This document shows positions 23,357 to 35,535 of a DNA stretch of 64,000 nucleotides, in pieces. The translations under genes and the position numbers were made by a program. This stretch comes from Daucus carota subsp. sativus. Lineage: Eukaryota > Streptophyta > Magnoliopsida > Apiales > Apiaceae. The notes beneath the pieces were generated by a model. The model saw only the letters and a program-made list of their open reading frames with translations. It ran no database searches and had not been told where the DNA came from. The stretch spans positions 48,755,214-48,819,213 of the forward strand of contig NC_030381.2 of NCBI RefSeq assembly GCF_001625215.2, given 5' to 3'. How positions within the stretch are numbered: position 1 is the first letter of the stretch; every line of letters begins with the position of its first letter.

Positions 23357-25203
23357 ATGGAACAAGACAATATAAATGATTCTAAATATGATGCTACTTC
23401 AAACGACGACGTCACTGCCGGCGATTCCGACGGTGATAACCGATACTGCGACGCCGCCGATGAGTTTCCGTTCTACGATTGCACTGATTTCGATGAAATT
23501 AACCGATCGATTGCGCCAGAAAGTTCAGTTTCGGAGTCGAATTTGATTAAACGATCCGAATCCGACCCGGATTTGCTCAAACCGAAGCTCCGGCGCCGGA
23601 GGACGTTCTCTAGGTCCTCTCGCAGCGATGATAAGGAATCGGGCGATGATTCCGCTGTAAGTTCTCTGTTTGATGATGCTAGATTAGCTGTTTCTGCTAA
23701 AAAGTTTCGATTTTTGCGCAATAATAATTCGAATAAAGACGATAGTGATGGTGGTAAATTAGGTCCGCGTAATGATGAATTTCAGTTACGGAGAAACGTT
23801 GATGATTCTAGTGAAGTAATTAAAGCTGATTCTGTTGTTACGAATGATAATAGTGTAGTGCCTAGTGTATCAAATAATGAGAGGACGGAGGATTCAAATC
23901 GAGTTGATTCTCAAGTTGCTGTAGTGGATAATAGGTCTTCGGGTGTTCTGTTTATGTTAGCTTGTTTTGTGATTAGTGCTATTGGTTTTCAAGTGAGTTT
24001 GATTTATAGGTTGGTTACATTTCCGGTTTGGTTAGTGTACTCGGTATACATGTTTGTGGTTGATCCTTTTCAGATATCGAGGCGGTGTAAAGATTTTGTT
24101 ATAAGAAGATTGTTAAAGTTATTTGGTGGTATATATGGTAGGGTTTCACCAATGATATTTCAGTGGGTTAAGGAACAGAAATATGTGTGGAAGTTGGGAT
24201 TTCGATTCGGGTGGGGAATGTTATGGTCGTTTTATGTTTGTATTGTGTTGGTTGGTATTTTTGTATCTGCATTTGTTATTAGTGGTTTTCTTGTGAGTGT
24301 TTTCGTAGAGGAGCCTGTTCACATCAAGCATCCGTTGAATTTTGATTACACAAAACCTAGTCCGGTTGCTTTGGTGCCGGTACTTTCATGTCCAGATGAT
24401 TCTTGTGGTGTAAATTGTAGGGAGAAAATTGAAATTGGGAAGCTTGGTGGATCACGGGTTATCCCGCCCAAGCACAAAATGGAGGTTATTGTTTCATTGA
24501 CATTGCCAGAATCTGATTACAACAGAAACCTCGGGATATTTCAGGTATGTAATATAAGTTTAGTGCTGGTCTTTCTGTTATAGATATTGATAAAACAAAC
24601 TTACTATGTAACTGTCTACAGACGTTATATAGCCCTTTCTTTTTGTTTTTGATATTTTGAAAGTTCCAGTGCATTGAAGAAAATTTCTTCTCACTGACTG
24701 TTTGTTCTTTGCTAAAGGTCAGGGTAGATCTCCTTTCCGCAGAGGGTTTCACCTTATCAAGTTTAAGGCAACATTCTATGCTGCATTTCAGAAGCGAACC
24801 TGTCCGTCTTCTGTTGACTTTCTTTAAAATTGCTCCTCTTCTTGCTGGCCTTTATTCAGAAACCCAAGTTATGGGCATAAGATTTAGAGGTTTTACCGAG
24901 AAAAATGACCCCACTTCCTGCATTAAGGTGATTATGGAGCAACGTGCAGAATTTAAATCAGGGGCTGGTATACCAGAAGTATATGATGCATCTTTAAGCC
25001 TTCAGTCTGAACTTCCACTGCTGAGGAGGCTCATATGGTATTGGAAAAAAACTATATTTATTTGGCTTAGCATGACTGTTTTTACAACAGAATTGCTACT
25101 TGCTCTACTCTGCTGCAGTCCTTTGATTCTTCCAAGAAGAACACGGAGGGGTAATATTAGTAATATTGGTGCTCCTCAAAACGCCAGTCCTGTTCAATTT
25201 TAG
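23357..25203 (+). CDS. Seipin, SEIPIN2/3 type
   Basis: ER membrane protein that organises lipid-droplet formation at ER-droplet junctions. Two exons, 23357-24544 and 24718-25203, join in frame to 557 aa, in the range of plant seipins 2 and 3 and longer than seipin 1 because of the acidic N-terminal extension. In that extension EFPFYDC (36-42) inside an acidic tract resembles a FFAT motif; N-terminal FFAT-mediated binding to VAP27 is reported for the Arabidopsis proteins. Hydrophobic segments lie near 197-217 and 288-318. The lumenal seipin domain spans the splice site (PESDYNRNLGIFQ then VRVDLLSAEGFTLSS). A C-terminal helix near 508-533 is followed by a basic tail. The first ATG of the frame was used; the SINE ends 225 bp upstream. 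Confidence 0.94.
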
Positions 25204-26654
25204 CAAAAACTGTGTTGATGGTATTAAGTGGTTCTACTTCTAATGGTTGATCAACATATCTGGTGTGTTGTTGTACGACTAATATTTTAGTTTTCCAGTA
25301 TTTACGAAGTATATATTAGCACATTTATTATCAATCAACTAATCAAGTTAAAATTGCCAACCAAGATGTTGGTTAGATGTTAGTACTTTATATGCAACTT
25401 TGGCCCGAAGTTAAAACTATGTTAATACGATCACATTTATTGTTCTTAGAACTGCTATATGCTGTTGATGGATATTGAAGCTTGGATAATGAATGATGTA
25501 GTAGTATAGTTTCTTTAGCAAAAAAAGAGTTGGTGTTCGGGATTTACACTGACATCTGATTATAGTCCATTATTTCTGGCATCTTCTTCTGTTTATTACA
25601 ATCGCTGTCACAGTCACTCACAGGTATATTTTAGAAGTGCAGGTATTCACAAATCAATGAATAATAGATGTTAATATCACTGAATATATTTTACAAATAT
25701 ATTTCAAACTGTTTTCTGATCCGGTCGGGTATCACCTTGTAGTGAATAATGTTAAGACTAACAGAAAGACAGGCAGGGAGCACCTTTGATTAGTTTACCT
25801 TGGTGCAGCCGAGTGAGAATTCATATTTTCTGAAAAATACAGCACAGTAGAATTTGATTATTTGTTATGATTCAACTTTTAACAGTTGAAACAGCGCTGA
25901 CTGTGGTAGATATACACTCCTACCATGTTATGTTTGTTGCAGCTCTGGCAAATGTATTCTCTTATCTAATTAGCAAAAAAATAATGTATTCTCTTATCAT
26001 TGAATATATGACTTTATCTGGCAATATATACCTGTAGCGAACTGTTTTATTATTCAAAACAGGATCGCCTTGTAGCAAATGTTATCATATCCAGAAGAAA
26101 GACATGTATCTTCGATTGAATTAAATGCCATGGTACAGCAGAGTGTAAATGTTGAATATCTGTGTAAAAGCAGCATTCAAGAACTTGATTTTAGTCATTA
26201 TATTTGTTGGATTGACTTGCACACTACTCCTTGCAGCAACTGTGGTGAAGTATGTACTCTTACCATATAGTTGGCCTAACAGATTGATGAACTATCAAGA
26301 ATTTTGTTCCAGGTAAGGAGAGTTCATTTGGTTTGTCATAAATCAAACTTTACCTGATACTGGTGGCGAACTGCTCGCAGCTGATCAAGAGTCAGTCATT
26401 GCCTGCTAATTCACTATGTAAGTATATGCATGCTAATTAAAATCAGTGTACGGACACAAAGAATAATAATTATCGTCCCTTGTATGCTTTTTTAATAAAA
26501 TTATTGACAAATATGATCGTCAGGAGCATTATCTAGGAGCATTATCTGATGCTCTGTTGCAGACTGTTTTGGTTCTATGATCTTACAATTGCAAAAGTAG
26601 AAAGGTTATTATTATACAGATCAGCTGTAAGGTTCAGTTTATATTATTGGTATA
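25204..26654. other. 3' flank of seipin; start of the aquaporin duplication
   Basis: No gene. From about 26385 the sequence aligns with 38165 onward in the second aquaporin segment. Two stretches, near 25715-25925 and 26060-26270, share blocks such as CGCCTTGTAG/CACCTTGTAG and CTCTTACCAT/CTCCTACCAT and may be a weak local duplication. Confidence 0.45.
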
Positions 26655-27336
26655 CAGTAGAAACTCTTTAAATTAATATTCGGTAAATTAATAAATTCTC
26701 TAAAATAATAAATTTGTCTGGTCCCGACTTGGGCCAATGTAAAAAATTGAAAAACTCAATAAAATGATAAGATAATAATTTTTTGGAAAATCCCTTTATA
26801 ATTTTCGGTCCCAAGAAAATCATAAATTAATAATTCATAGAAACTGAAAAAAAATATATTACACTCTATTGAAATATGATTCAATAGTTATCTGTTTTCT
26901 TTTTAAATTTCGCAACACCCTTTATATGAGAAGCCATCCTGTGAAATATGGTTCGAATACTCTAAAGTATTCATGTAATTTATATATATGCCAAACTTGT
27001 TTAAGAATATATTGAACACATTTATTCTCTTGTTTACATTTGTGGTACAGTACTTTAAAATTCGTTATTGATTTCCAATACATATGAACACAATAATTAC
27101 TAATTTACATTGAGTCCCAAACTTCCCTGCAATGTAATTCTTAAAGGCGTAGACTAATTTGCCTTTTTGTTTGGTATATTAATTTATATACAATATGCTT
27201 TTTTGTTTGGTATGTACAGTATAATCGGTTAAAAACCCTTTAAATTAATAATTATTAATTTATCGATAAATTAATAACTCTCTAAATTAATAAATTTTTC
27301 CGGTCCCGACATTATTAATTTATAGAGTTTTTACTG
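26655..27336. mobile_element. Mariner-like MITE in the 3' flank of aquaporin A
   Basis: Inverted ends CAGTAGAAACTCTTTAAATT and, on the other strand, CAGTAAAAACTCTATAAATT are flanked by a TA duplication (26653-26654 and 27337-27338). Unit B lacks the insert at the matching place near 38690. No coding capacity. Confidence 0.75.
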
Positions 27337-27463
27337 TAATTGACTAATTCCAGCATGGTCTTATGAGAAACACAGTATTCTACCTTTGAACGGAACATGC
27401 CAATCATTTACATCTTGGTGACTATAATAATTATCCTTGTAAAGTCATAGTAATACAAGTGGA

Positions 27464-30400
27464 TCAAGAACGCGGCGAGGATCTAAGAAAAGAGGCATTC
27501 TTGGTGATCTCTCGCAAGGGCTTGTTTGTAAATCTCATAATATTGTAAACCCATGCACCCGCGACGGCACCTGCTATAGGACCGACCATGTAAATCCAAA
27601 TCCCTGTGTATCTGTTGGCTACTATTGCTGGCCCCAGACTCCTGGCTGGATTCATTGATGCACCTGATATTGGCCTGCACAATATACAACAGCCCTTTTA
27701 ATTAATATCATATTAATGCACCAGTCATGCTTTGTCCAAATAATACTACTGCTGATGTCTGTGTATAAATTTAAGTAAAAGATAACGAAACTGAAAGATT
27801 GATGTTGGGGACTGATACCCTACAGTCATGACATTAACCAAAATGGTAGCTCCAACAGCAAGCCCGGCGAGTTCACCAATCTGCATTAACAATTATAAAA
27901 CCAGTATGTTTACATGAATTAGTCCAATCATGTCTTTGTCATTACAGATTATATTTTATAAGCTTAGAAGAAACCACAATATAAAATATATACACTATGG
28001 TAGACTTACATGAGGCTCTTATTTTATAATATCTTCAAAAATTTAAAATATAAGAGCATCTTCGACAGGATCTTCAAACAAACTCTTACTTTTAAATTTA
28101 AAATGCACCTGAAGAAATAGTGATCAATGGCTCATAGTGGCTCTTAAAAATTATAAGAGTCTCCTCTCTTTTAAAGGACATCGAGGTACTTAGCAAAAAA
28201 GAAAAGCATCTAGAGTTTTGTGGTCAACTTACTATTATTGAATATAATATTCACTTCCCTCTAATTTTATTCACTTATATTTCTAATCTTTCTTAGGAGT
28301 GGTAATATCAGACCCGACCCAACAACCTGACACGAATTCGACCCGTAAAGTACAAATTCGGGTTAGAGTTTTTCGGATTCGGTCGAATACAGGTTGACCC
28401 AAAATCAACCCGAAAAAAAAAAGCGGATCATTTTCAAGGTTACCCAAACTTACCCGAAAATGAAAATATAATATAAAAATCATACGTATTTATATAATAT
28501 ACATATATTTATATTATTTTTATAATATCTATTAGTTAAGGTTAACAAAGATAATTTAATTCAATAAAAATTAATTTATTTAAATTAAAATTGTATTATT
28601 TATTATTTAAAAATATATTTGTAATAAATATTATGGGTCGGTTTCGGGTTATCCGCGGGTAGTAGGGTCGGATTCTGGTCGAGTATTTTGACCCATTAAA
28701 ATTTCGAGTTGGGTTCCGGTTGGGTCAAATTTCTGACTCGCGATTGTCAAGCCGAACCGATATCACAAATTGCCAGCCCTAATCTTTCTTTCAAATAATA
28801 TAAAATATATATAGAGGCAAGTATAAAGAATAGGCTTGGTATTGACTATACTGATTGACTATAATTTAAAACTAGTATGTTGTTAATATTTTAGATTGTT
28901 AAAATAGTATATATCAGTTCAATATGGTAATAAATGATGTGTAATCTTCATACAGATTCTCTTCAGGCTTATAGTGATTCAAAAATATATCATTCATGGA
29001 AGTTGGCTAAAATTACATACAAAGGATGGGTATGGTTGGAATGTGATTTTTTTCAAGAGGTTGACTATATTTTTTATTTTTGATATGCCAACTCACTTTT
29101 TAGCTAAGGGTTTTTTTATGATGGGATGCTCTAAGAGCATCCCCAATGGCATTGGGTAAATTGGACCTGCGAGATATATTATGTAAAATTTGATAAATCT
29201 GTAAGACATTGTGCTTCAGTGGTATTGACTATATTGGTTCGCTATAATTTAAAAATAGTATGTTATTAATATTTTAGATTGTTAAAATAGAATATATCAA
29301 TTCAATATGGGAATAAATGATGTGTAGTCTTCCTACCAATTTCTTATATACAGACATGTAGAGATTCGACAAATATAATCATCCATAGTAGGTTGGCTAA
29401 AATTATAAATAACGGATATGTATGGTTGTAGTGTCATTTTTTCAAACGGTTGGGTATAATTTTTATTTTTGGTATGCCAACTCGTTTGTTAGCTTAAGAC
29501 TTTTCATGGTTGGAGATGCTTTTAGGAGTCATATATTATATTACTCCCTCAAAACATAGTTTCATAAATTATTCTGAATACTTTTTTCTTCAGAATAAAA
29601 TTTGATATTTAAACTTTTATACAAAAAAAATCAAAAATAAATTACGAAACTATGTCTTATATGCGCCTTAAAATACTTGTCAAGTACTGAAAAAACTGTA
29701 AAAAAATTGAGAGGGATAGATGAAGTATTTTTTTTAAAGAGTGGTTTAGGAGCCCAATTAGAGATGCTTTGAATATTGCGACAACTTTAATCCTATTCTT
29801 TATACTACTTTTTATTCATATTTTATTATTATTTGAGAGGAAAGTTGGAGAGAGAATGAGAGATAAGTGAATAATAGACTCTTCAAAGAAGTTCTTAACT
29901 CTAAGTTTAAAAAGCAAATCAAGAATTAATGTTCCAATGGGCTCTTCAAAAATTTATAAAAAGCCTCTCTCTTTCCTCTTTTTTAAAAAGCATCTAGCAG
30001 CTCTTAACTTATTATTTATGAATATAATATTAATTTCCTTCCAACATTTCCTCTCTTTTAGTTAAACTTTTCCTCTCATTCATATTAAATAAATATAAAA
30101 TATGAACAAAGAGCTAAGTATAAAGATTCCCACGTTTTTTATTGTATTAACTCACTAGGAGCCACCTTTTATAGAGTAAACTTCAAAGTTGTGGCTAAAC
30201 TTTAAACCAATTTTCAAAAAATTGGCCAGAATTCCAAATTCTCAGAAAGGTGGCCAAACTTTGGCTCCGTTTTTTTAAAAATGTGGCTGTCGTTATGAGA
30301 GTAACGAACATAGGGATAAAAATGAGTTCCAAATTCTCAGAATGGTGGCCAAACTTTGGCTCCGCTTTTTAAAAATGTGGCTCTCGTTAAATGTCAGTAA

Positions 30401-31737
30401 GGAGAGCCACATGTTTAAAGCGGCACCAAAATTGGGCCATTTTTTTGAGAATTTATGATCAACTTTTTGAAAATAGTCACAACTCTGAAGTTTTCCTCCT
30501 TTTATATTATTTTTTAAAGAATGATTTAGGAGCATTGTTGGAGATGCTCTTGACCGTTATTATTCTAGTGAATCCTGCAGAGGTAGAGTATAGACCTATC
30601 GACACACAATAGAATACACATCCCCTCCGGTTAGTCTGGAAAATCTGTGATTACGAGATGGACTTACAGCTCGATTGTCAGTGGCGACGCCAGATATGAC
30701 AAACATTAGGTAGAATGTGATGACAAACTCCAGGACAAAGGATTGGAGATCCGATCCTGATGGAAGGGTGCCTGGAAAAACATCTTGCTTCCCGTTAAAT
30801 ATTAGCCGTAGAGTTCCGCTGGCTAGAGTGGATCCAGCTACTTGAGCCATGATATAAGGGGGAACCTAGGTTTGAAACCTTAAGCTATAAGTAATCAGCT
30901 TACCAAATTCTAGAGAAACCAAGTAGAATACTTGAGTACAGTTTACACAATTCTTAACAAACAAACTGACTAAATCCTCAGCTTCAAACTATAAAAATAG
31001 GTGTATATATAGTAGCTCAATTACATAATGATCACCTCTTTCCATGGAAACCTTTTGCAAGAGGCAAAAGCAATGGTGACAGCAGGATTAAAATGAGCTC
31101 CAGAGATATGGCCAACAGAGTAAATCATAACCATGACCGCAAGTCCCCAGACTATTGAAATCCCGGGGAGTGTCACCAAGTTGCCCTCCGCCAAATTAAT
31201 CATCACTGCTGCCTGCCCGGAAAATATCACAAAATATGTTCCCAGCAACTCAGCAATCAACTGCGAATTCTCACACACACACACACACCAATCATTAGGT
31301 AGGTAATATGTCATGGTGCAAAAGGTTTATGAGCGAAACAGAAGATCATTAGATCATTTATTATACAATGGATATATAAATGATTAACAGAATGATTAAT
31401 TAGTCATGATTATGAAATAGTAGTAGTCATCATCTTTTGCATGTTAGCTACTTCATATCTCTAGCAGCTAGATGATGTTCAGAAAATAAAGTGTTTTTCA
31501 TATGTTGTTAATGAATTCAAATATTATTTCGGCTACTCAAGACTTTAACTAGCTTAAATAACTCAGATAAAATCAATCCACTATATTTATTTAGATAAAG
31601 AATTAATCAAGTAAAGAACTAACCTTCTGCATAAATGGTAAGCTTAAAATAGAGGAAAAAGCACGGTGATTTGTGTCACTATCATTTACATGCAGAGAGA
31701 GACCCTCATGGTGTCCATTTGTGCTTCCTTCTGCCAT
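27464..31737 (-). CDS. NOD26-like intrinsic protein (NIP1 type), copy A
   Basis: Aquaglyceroporin-type channel; NIP1 proteins pass water, glycerol and metalloids such as arsenite. Exons in transcription order: 31624-31737, 31036-31260, 30668-30865, 27819-27880, 27464-27674. They join in frame to 269 aa. Both pore motifs are intact: [10 protein letters not shown] in loop B and [10 protein letters not shown] in loop E. The helix-2 tryptophan in IVWGL and the loop-E Ala/Arg agree with the NIP1 W-V-A-R filter. The C-terminal tail [12 protein letters not shown] keeps the basic-x-x-Ser site that calcium-dependent kinases use in nodulin-26. Intron 3 is 2.8 kb against 0.3 kb in copy B because of nested transposons. 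Protein differences from copy B include [13 protein letters not shown] against GEAAVTVNLAEGK and MTVG against MIAG just before loop E. No frame damage was seen; whether splicing of the enlarged intron is efficient is unknown. Confidence 0.93.
28294..28781. mobile_element. Non-autonomous hAT element with 8-bp target-site duplication
   Basis: It starts TAGGAGTGGTAATATC and ends as the complement of TAGGGCTGGCAATTTG. ATCTTTCT is duplicated exactly at 28286-28293 and 28782-28789. The interior repeats GACCC/GGGTC-type words. No ORF. It inserted into the outer MITE of the intron cluster and is therefore younger than it. Confidence 0.88.
29544..29725. mobile_element. Decayed Stowaway MITE
   Basis: The left end CTCCCTCAAAACATAGTTTC follows TA, and a degraded right end precedes TA at 29726. 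The body aligns closely with the better-preserved Stowaway at 38279-38529 (shared TAAATTATT, AATTTGATATTTAAA-like and CTTAAAATAC blocks). Confidence 0.65.
30160..30500. repeat. Hairpin repeat with internal direct copies
   Basis: GTGGCCAAACTTTGGCTCCG occurs twice (near 30250 and 30345) in direct orientation. The outer parts (AACTTCAAAGTTGTGGC and CACAACTCTGAAGTTTTCC) are inverted. Probably another non-autonomous element within the intron cluster; borders approximate. Confidence 0.6.
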
Positions 31738-31985
31738 CGCTCTTGTTTCTCTTTATCAAATTTTGTGTGCGTGTGTGTGTGTTTTTTTCTTTGCATAAAG
31801 CGAAGAATGGGATGAAGAATATGAAGAATGAGAAGTGATGTATTTATACATGCTCTGCAAAGAAAGAAAGCCAAATATGGGGATTTGATAAGAGGGCAGA
31901 GGGAAAGCTGAGATTGTTTGACATTTGCAGATAAATGTGAAAGATATGTCATCATCTAACTACCCCTCTTCTTGTCTAATCAATA
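31738..31985 (-). promoter_or_regulatory. Promoter and 5' leader of aquaporin A
   Basis: The minus strand carries TATAAATA at 31841-31848, about 105 bp upstream of the ATG, and a CA/GT run in the leader at about 31769-31782. The whole stretch is conserved with 40450-40705 of copy B, including TATA box and repeat, so the copies began with the same core promoter. Beyond 31985 an AAGAGCAT-family fragment interrupts the similarity. Confidence 0.7.
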
Positions 31986-34418
31986 AGAGCATGCTCCAAG
32001 ACAGTTCTTGAAACAAACTCTATTTTAAATTTCAATTTAGAGAATATATAAAAAATTAATATTCCAATATATTTCTATTTATTGGTTCTTTAAAATTTTA
32101 GAGTCTCCTCCGCTGTGAAAATGTATAATATTTTTTCCAAATAATATTAAAGTAATATAAAAAGAAAACAAATATGAAGAGTACAGTTGAAATTATCAAG
32201 ATATTAAATGGACTAAATACTAAGATTATATTATCATCTAAACAAAAATTTAGGAACCCATGTTCTTAGTCATTCTGCACTAAGTCCACGAAATTTTCTA
32301 TAATTGTTTCTGTTTTACATTTCATATATTTTTAACTAAGTGGACTTTTGAAGATCTGAGTTACATATCTTATATTCTAATTAAGTAGACTTTTAAAAAT
32401 CTTAACGTGTATTCTCTTCGTATTGAATTAAAATACTAATTTTTTAAGTTATTTGACTTTTTTCATGAATTTATTTGACGATCTAGTTAAAATTATTATC
32501 TTTTAAATTTTTTATAAACTATAATATTAATCATATTTTAATTCAATTTTTTTTAAAACAATAACGAATTTAAGTATGCAAACAAAAAATAAAAATATGT
32601 GTCAAAAATTTCAAACAACATATATTTCAAAACACAGGCGGTATAAAGATAAGGTCACAAGTATATCTATTTCATGTTGATTCTTGAATCAATCTGTCCC
32701 TGACGAGTTAGAAAGCATCAAATCAAAGAAAAATACTATGTATCTCAAAAAATACTTTCAAATCTTGTTATCAAAAATTGACAATATATGATTACTCATG
32801 TAATAACAACGGTACACCTGTTATTCACATCAACCATCTATTAGCCATTTATTTGTGATGTTATTTAAAAAATTAAAATATAATTTTGAGCAGACAACAC
32901 TACAAAATCAAAAATATCTAATAGCTTAATGCTCCATATCATAGAGTAGTCGAGTAAATGTGAAAAAGAGTGGACAATCTAGCGGAGTCATTTGACAACG
33001 TAAGCTGGAGATGACCATGATGCATGCGTTGATTGAAATTTGATTCCAACTACTGCCCGAATTCTCTGTTCATCATATCTATCAGCGGTGGATTAAATAT
33101 GTGTTCCAATGATGCTCTTCTTTGTATTGCCAGTGTTTTCAGTGCAAAAAGTTTAAAGCCGGAAAAATATCGCATATTATGTTGAATCATGTGTTTCATA
33201 TTTTATGTTGGATTATGTCGGTGTTTCATAAATTATGTGTTTTGTTTTATGTAGGGAAGCTTTGCATTCCCTGTTATGGCTAAACCATGTATTTTAGTTT
33301 CTAGTTCAACATGATCCTGATCATTCCGCTGATTTCATTCATTTTTAGATCTCGTGTTCACAGGAGTAAAAAATCGATTAATATCCTAGTAAGAGCTGAG
33401 GTTATTTGTCACAGTTCTTTTTTAGATTTTGCACCTGCAAGTGATCTTGTTTTTTTTCTTTTCCTGACAAGAGGGTGATGTTTTGTTCTGAGGGCACTGA
33501 GGTAGAGGTTGGAGGTGGTGGCGTATGCAGAAGTGGAGCCGGGAAGGTGGATGATGGTGGCATATGCAGAAGTGGAGCCGGGAAGGTGGAGAATTAGTGA
33601 TATTTATTTTAGAAACTAGTGATATTATAATTGGGTTTTTAATTTTTATAGCAGAATAAGACTATACAGAATATAATACATACATATATAGATTTTATAT
33701 AAATAGTTATTTATAAAATAATACTCCATGTATATATATACACGTACATAATTAATGATTTTGGGTCGGCTGAGGTTTACAATTTTTACAAACTATGTAA
33801 TAACTTTTTCATATGTTACGGTGAAAATGAACTCATATCACTGTCACGCTCATATATAAAGATTGTATAATTTCCACCACAAAGAGAGTTAATTATAGCT
33901 TTTATTCAATTTTATATTTGGTTCTACTGTTTGATATGTATTTATTTTTGTAAAACAGAGTTTTATAATTTTTACAAATATTATTTTTTAATATTTAAAA
34001 ATATTAAATATTTGAATTATATTTACTAGGGTTAACATAATAAACGAAATCGGAAAAAAAAGTAAATATTTTTTAAAAGAAAATATTGTAAAATGATATT
34101 ATTATAATAAGAATTTACAAATATTATTGTTATAATCAGAATTTACAAATATAATTGTAATAGTATTTATAAATAATATTGTCATAATATTATTGTTATT
34201 ATTTTACAAATATTTTTAAAACAAATCAGTAGCAACTCACATGACTCATGAGCAGAGTGTGGCTATTCTCAAATCTATTCAAAGATTTACACAAACAAAT
34301 CAAAAACACAAGATTACACAAACAAATCAAAAAACACAACGGGACTTTCCTGTATCATTCCATGTACTTTCCCAATTTTTTAAAACGAGCAGGAAGAGGA
34401 AGGGTCGCCCGTGTTACC
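31986..34418. other. Upstream part of duplication unit A, no intact gene
   Basis: It begins with an AAGAGCATGCTCC MITE fragment (to about 32200). 32925-33165 matches the region of unit B with an 84-codon ORF, but here a deletion of about 50-60 bp and a one-base difference break the frame. 33516-33590 is a 39-bp unit repeated twice (TGGTGGCGTATGCAGAAGTG and a near-copy). 33715-33900 again matches unit B. Confidence 0.55.
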
Positions 34419-34426
34419 GTGTATAG

Positions 34427-35235
34427 TAGGGATGAGCGTGGTTCGGTTTGGTTCGATTTCGATCGGAAACCAAACCGTAACCATATTTATTCGGTTTCTA
34501 AAATCAAAAACCAAAACCATACCAAACACCATCGGTTTGGTTTCGGTTTCTAGTTACGGTTTCGGTTTATAATGGTTCGGTTTCGGTCTTCAAACCAAAT
34601 TAAATTAAATTAAATTAAATTATATACTCATAAATTTTTAATCATAAAATGGCTTGAGATAAAGTTTTTAATTCAAAATGTATAATACTACACTAGTAAC
34701 ACCAGGCACAGCATAGCACACTTGGTCACTTGTATGTTGTATCATTGTATGAACATATTCTGACCACATAGCCATTTTACAAATAATAATTACTAAAGAA
34801 GTAAAACTAAAAATTTGCACATGCCCCTGGAATACCATTAGGTACTTACTGGTGTCCAGTTTCAGTAATGCAGCAATGCAGCAATACAAAATATGAAAAT
34901 ATCAGCTTCCAAAAAGTTGCAGAAACCAACCTTTTCCAGAGACGTACAAGGTCCAAGAATCCCCTGAATCTTTATATCTTTTGAACAATTTATATAATTT
35001 ATATAATAATAATTATTATATATATTTGTATAAATTTATATAATTAAATTTAATTTGGTTCGGTTCGGTTTGTATTCGGTTTTAAAAAATTTAAAACCAA
35101 ACCGTAACCATATTATTGGTTCGGTTTTTATTCGGTTTGGTTTCTAATTGGTTCGGTTTTTAATGGTTCAGTTTTGTCCGGTTTTTGCGGTTTCGGTTTT
35201 GGTTTCGGTTTTTGGTTCGGTTTTGCTCATCCCTA
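34427..35235. mobile_element. Non-autonomous hAT element with 8-bp target-site duplication
   Basis: Inverted ends TAGGGATGAGC (34427-34437) and GCTCATCCCTA (35225-35235) are flanked by a perfect GTGTATAG duplication at 34419-34426 and 35236-35243. Subterminal regions are crowded with GGTTCGGTTT and its complement, as in many plant hAT-derived elements. The middle, 34600-35000, is AT-rich without a transposase ORF. Unit B has no counterpart. Confidence 0.92.
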
Positions 35236-35354
35236 GTGTATAGGGCGATCCATGCCGGGAAAAAAACACAGGGGCGACTTATGCGTTGTCCAAACTCCAA
35301 TGAAGGTTAGTTTTGAAAAAGCAAAAAGAAACCGGTTGTTTTTTAAAAACGAAT

Positions 35355-35535
35355 TTTCTATGGTGTACCCATGAGCACACAATAGTCACTAACTCTCATG
35401 AGAATACTAGTTTTTGATTGGTGGATGGATAATAAATGTTGATGGCCCCTGCATTTACACCAATTCCACCAATCAAATGAAACCATTTTCATGAGAGTTA
35501 GTGCTTATTGTGTGCCCTTGGGCACACATTAGAAA
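35355..35535. mobile_element. MITE with ~70-bp inverted ends
   Basis: The two halves are inverted copies: TTTCTATGGTGTACCC... with GCACACAATAGTCACTAACT on the left, and the complement of TTTCTAATGTGTGCCC... with GCACACAATAAGCACTAACT on the right. Both run into TGATTGGTGG. No coding capacity; target-site duplication unclear. Confidence 0.75.

Larger units (their letters stand above)
28052..30550. mobile_element. Nested transposon cluster inside intron 3 of aquaporin A
   Basis: The insert is absent from intron 3 of copy B. Its outer ends are inverted (AAGAGCATCTTCGACAG at the left, TTGGAGATGCTCTT at the right), marking a MITE of the AAGAGCAT family into which others have inserted. Related family members lie at about 28830-29140 and 29150-29525, abutting as GATGCTCTAAGAGCATCC. 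A hAT element, a decayed Stowaway and a hairpin repeat are annotated separately. No clean target-site duplication is visible for the outer element. Confidence 0.85.

Noticed and set aside
23473..23721. 82-codon minus-strand ORF inside the seipin gene
   Set aside because: Shadow frame of a clearly supported exon.
27464..31737. Aquaporin copy A as a pseudogene because of its scattered exons and 2.8-kb intron
   Set aside because: All five exons have the same lengths as copy B, borders are GT-AG and the 269-codon frame is intact.
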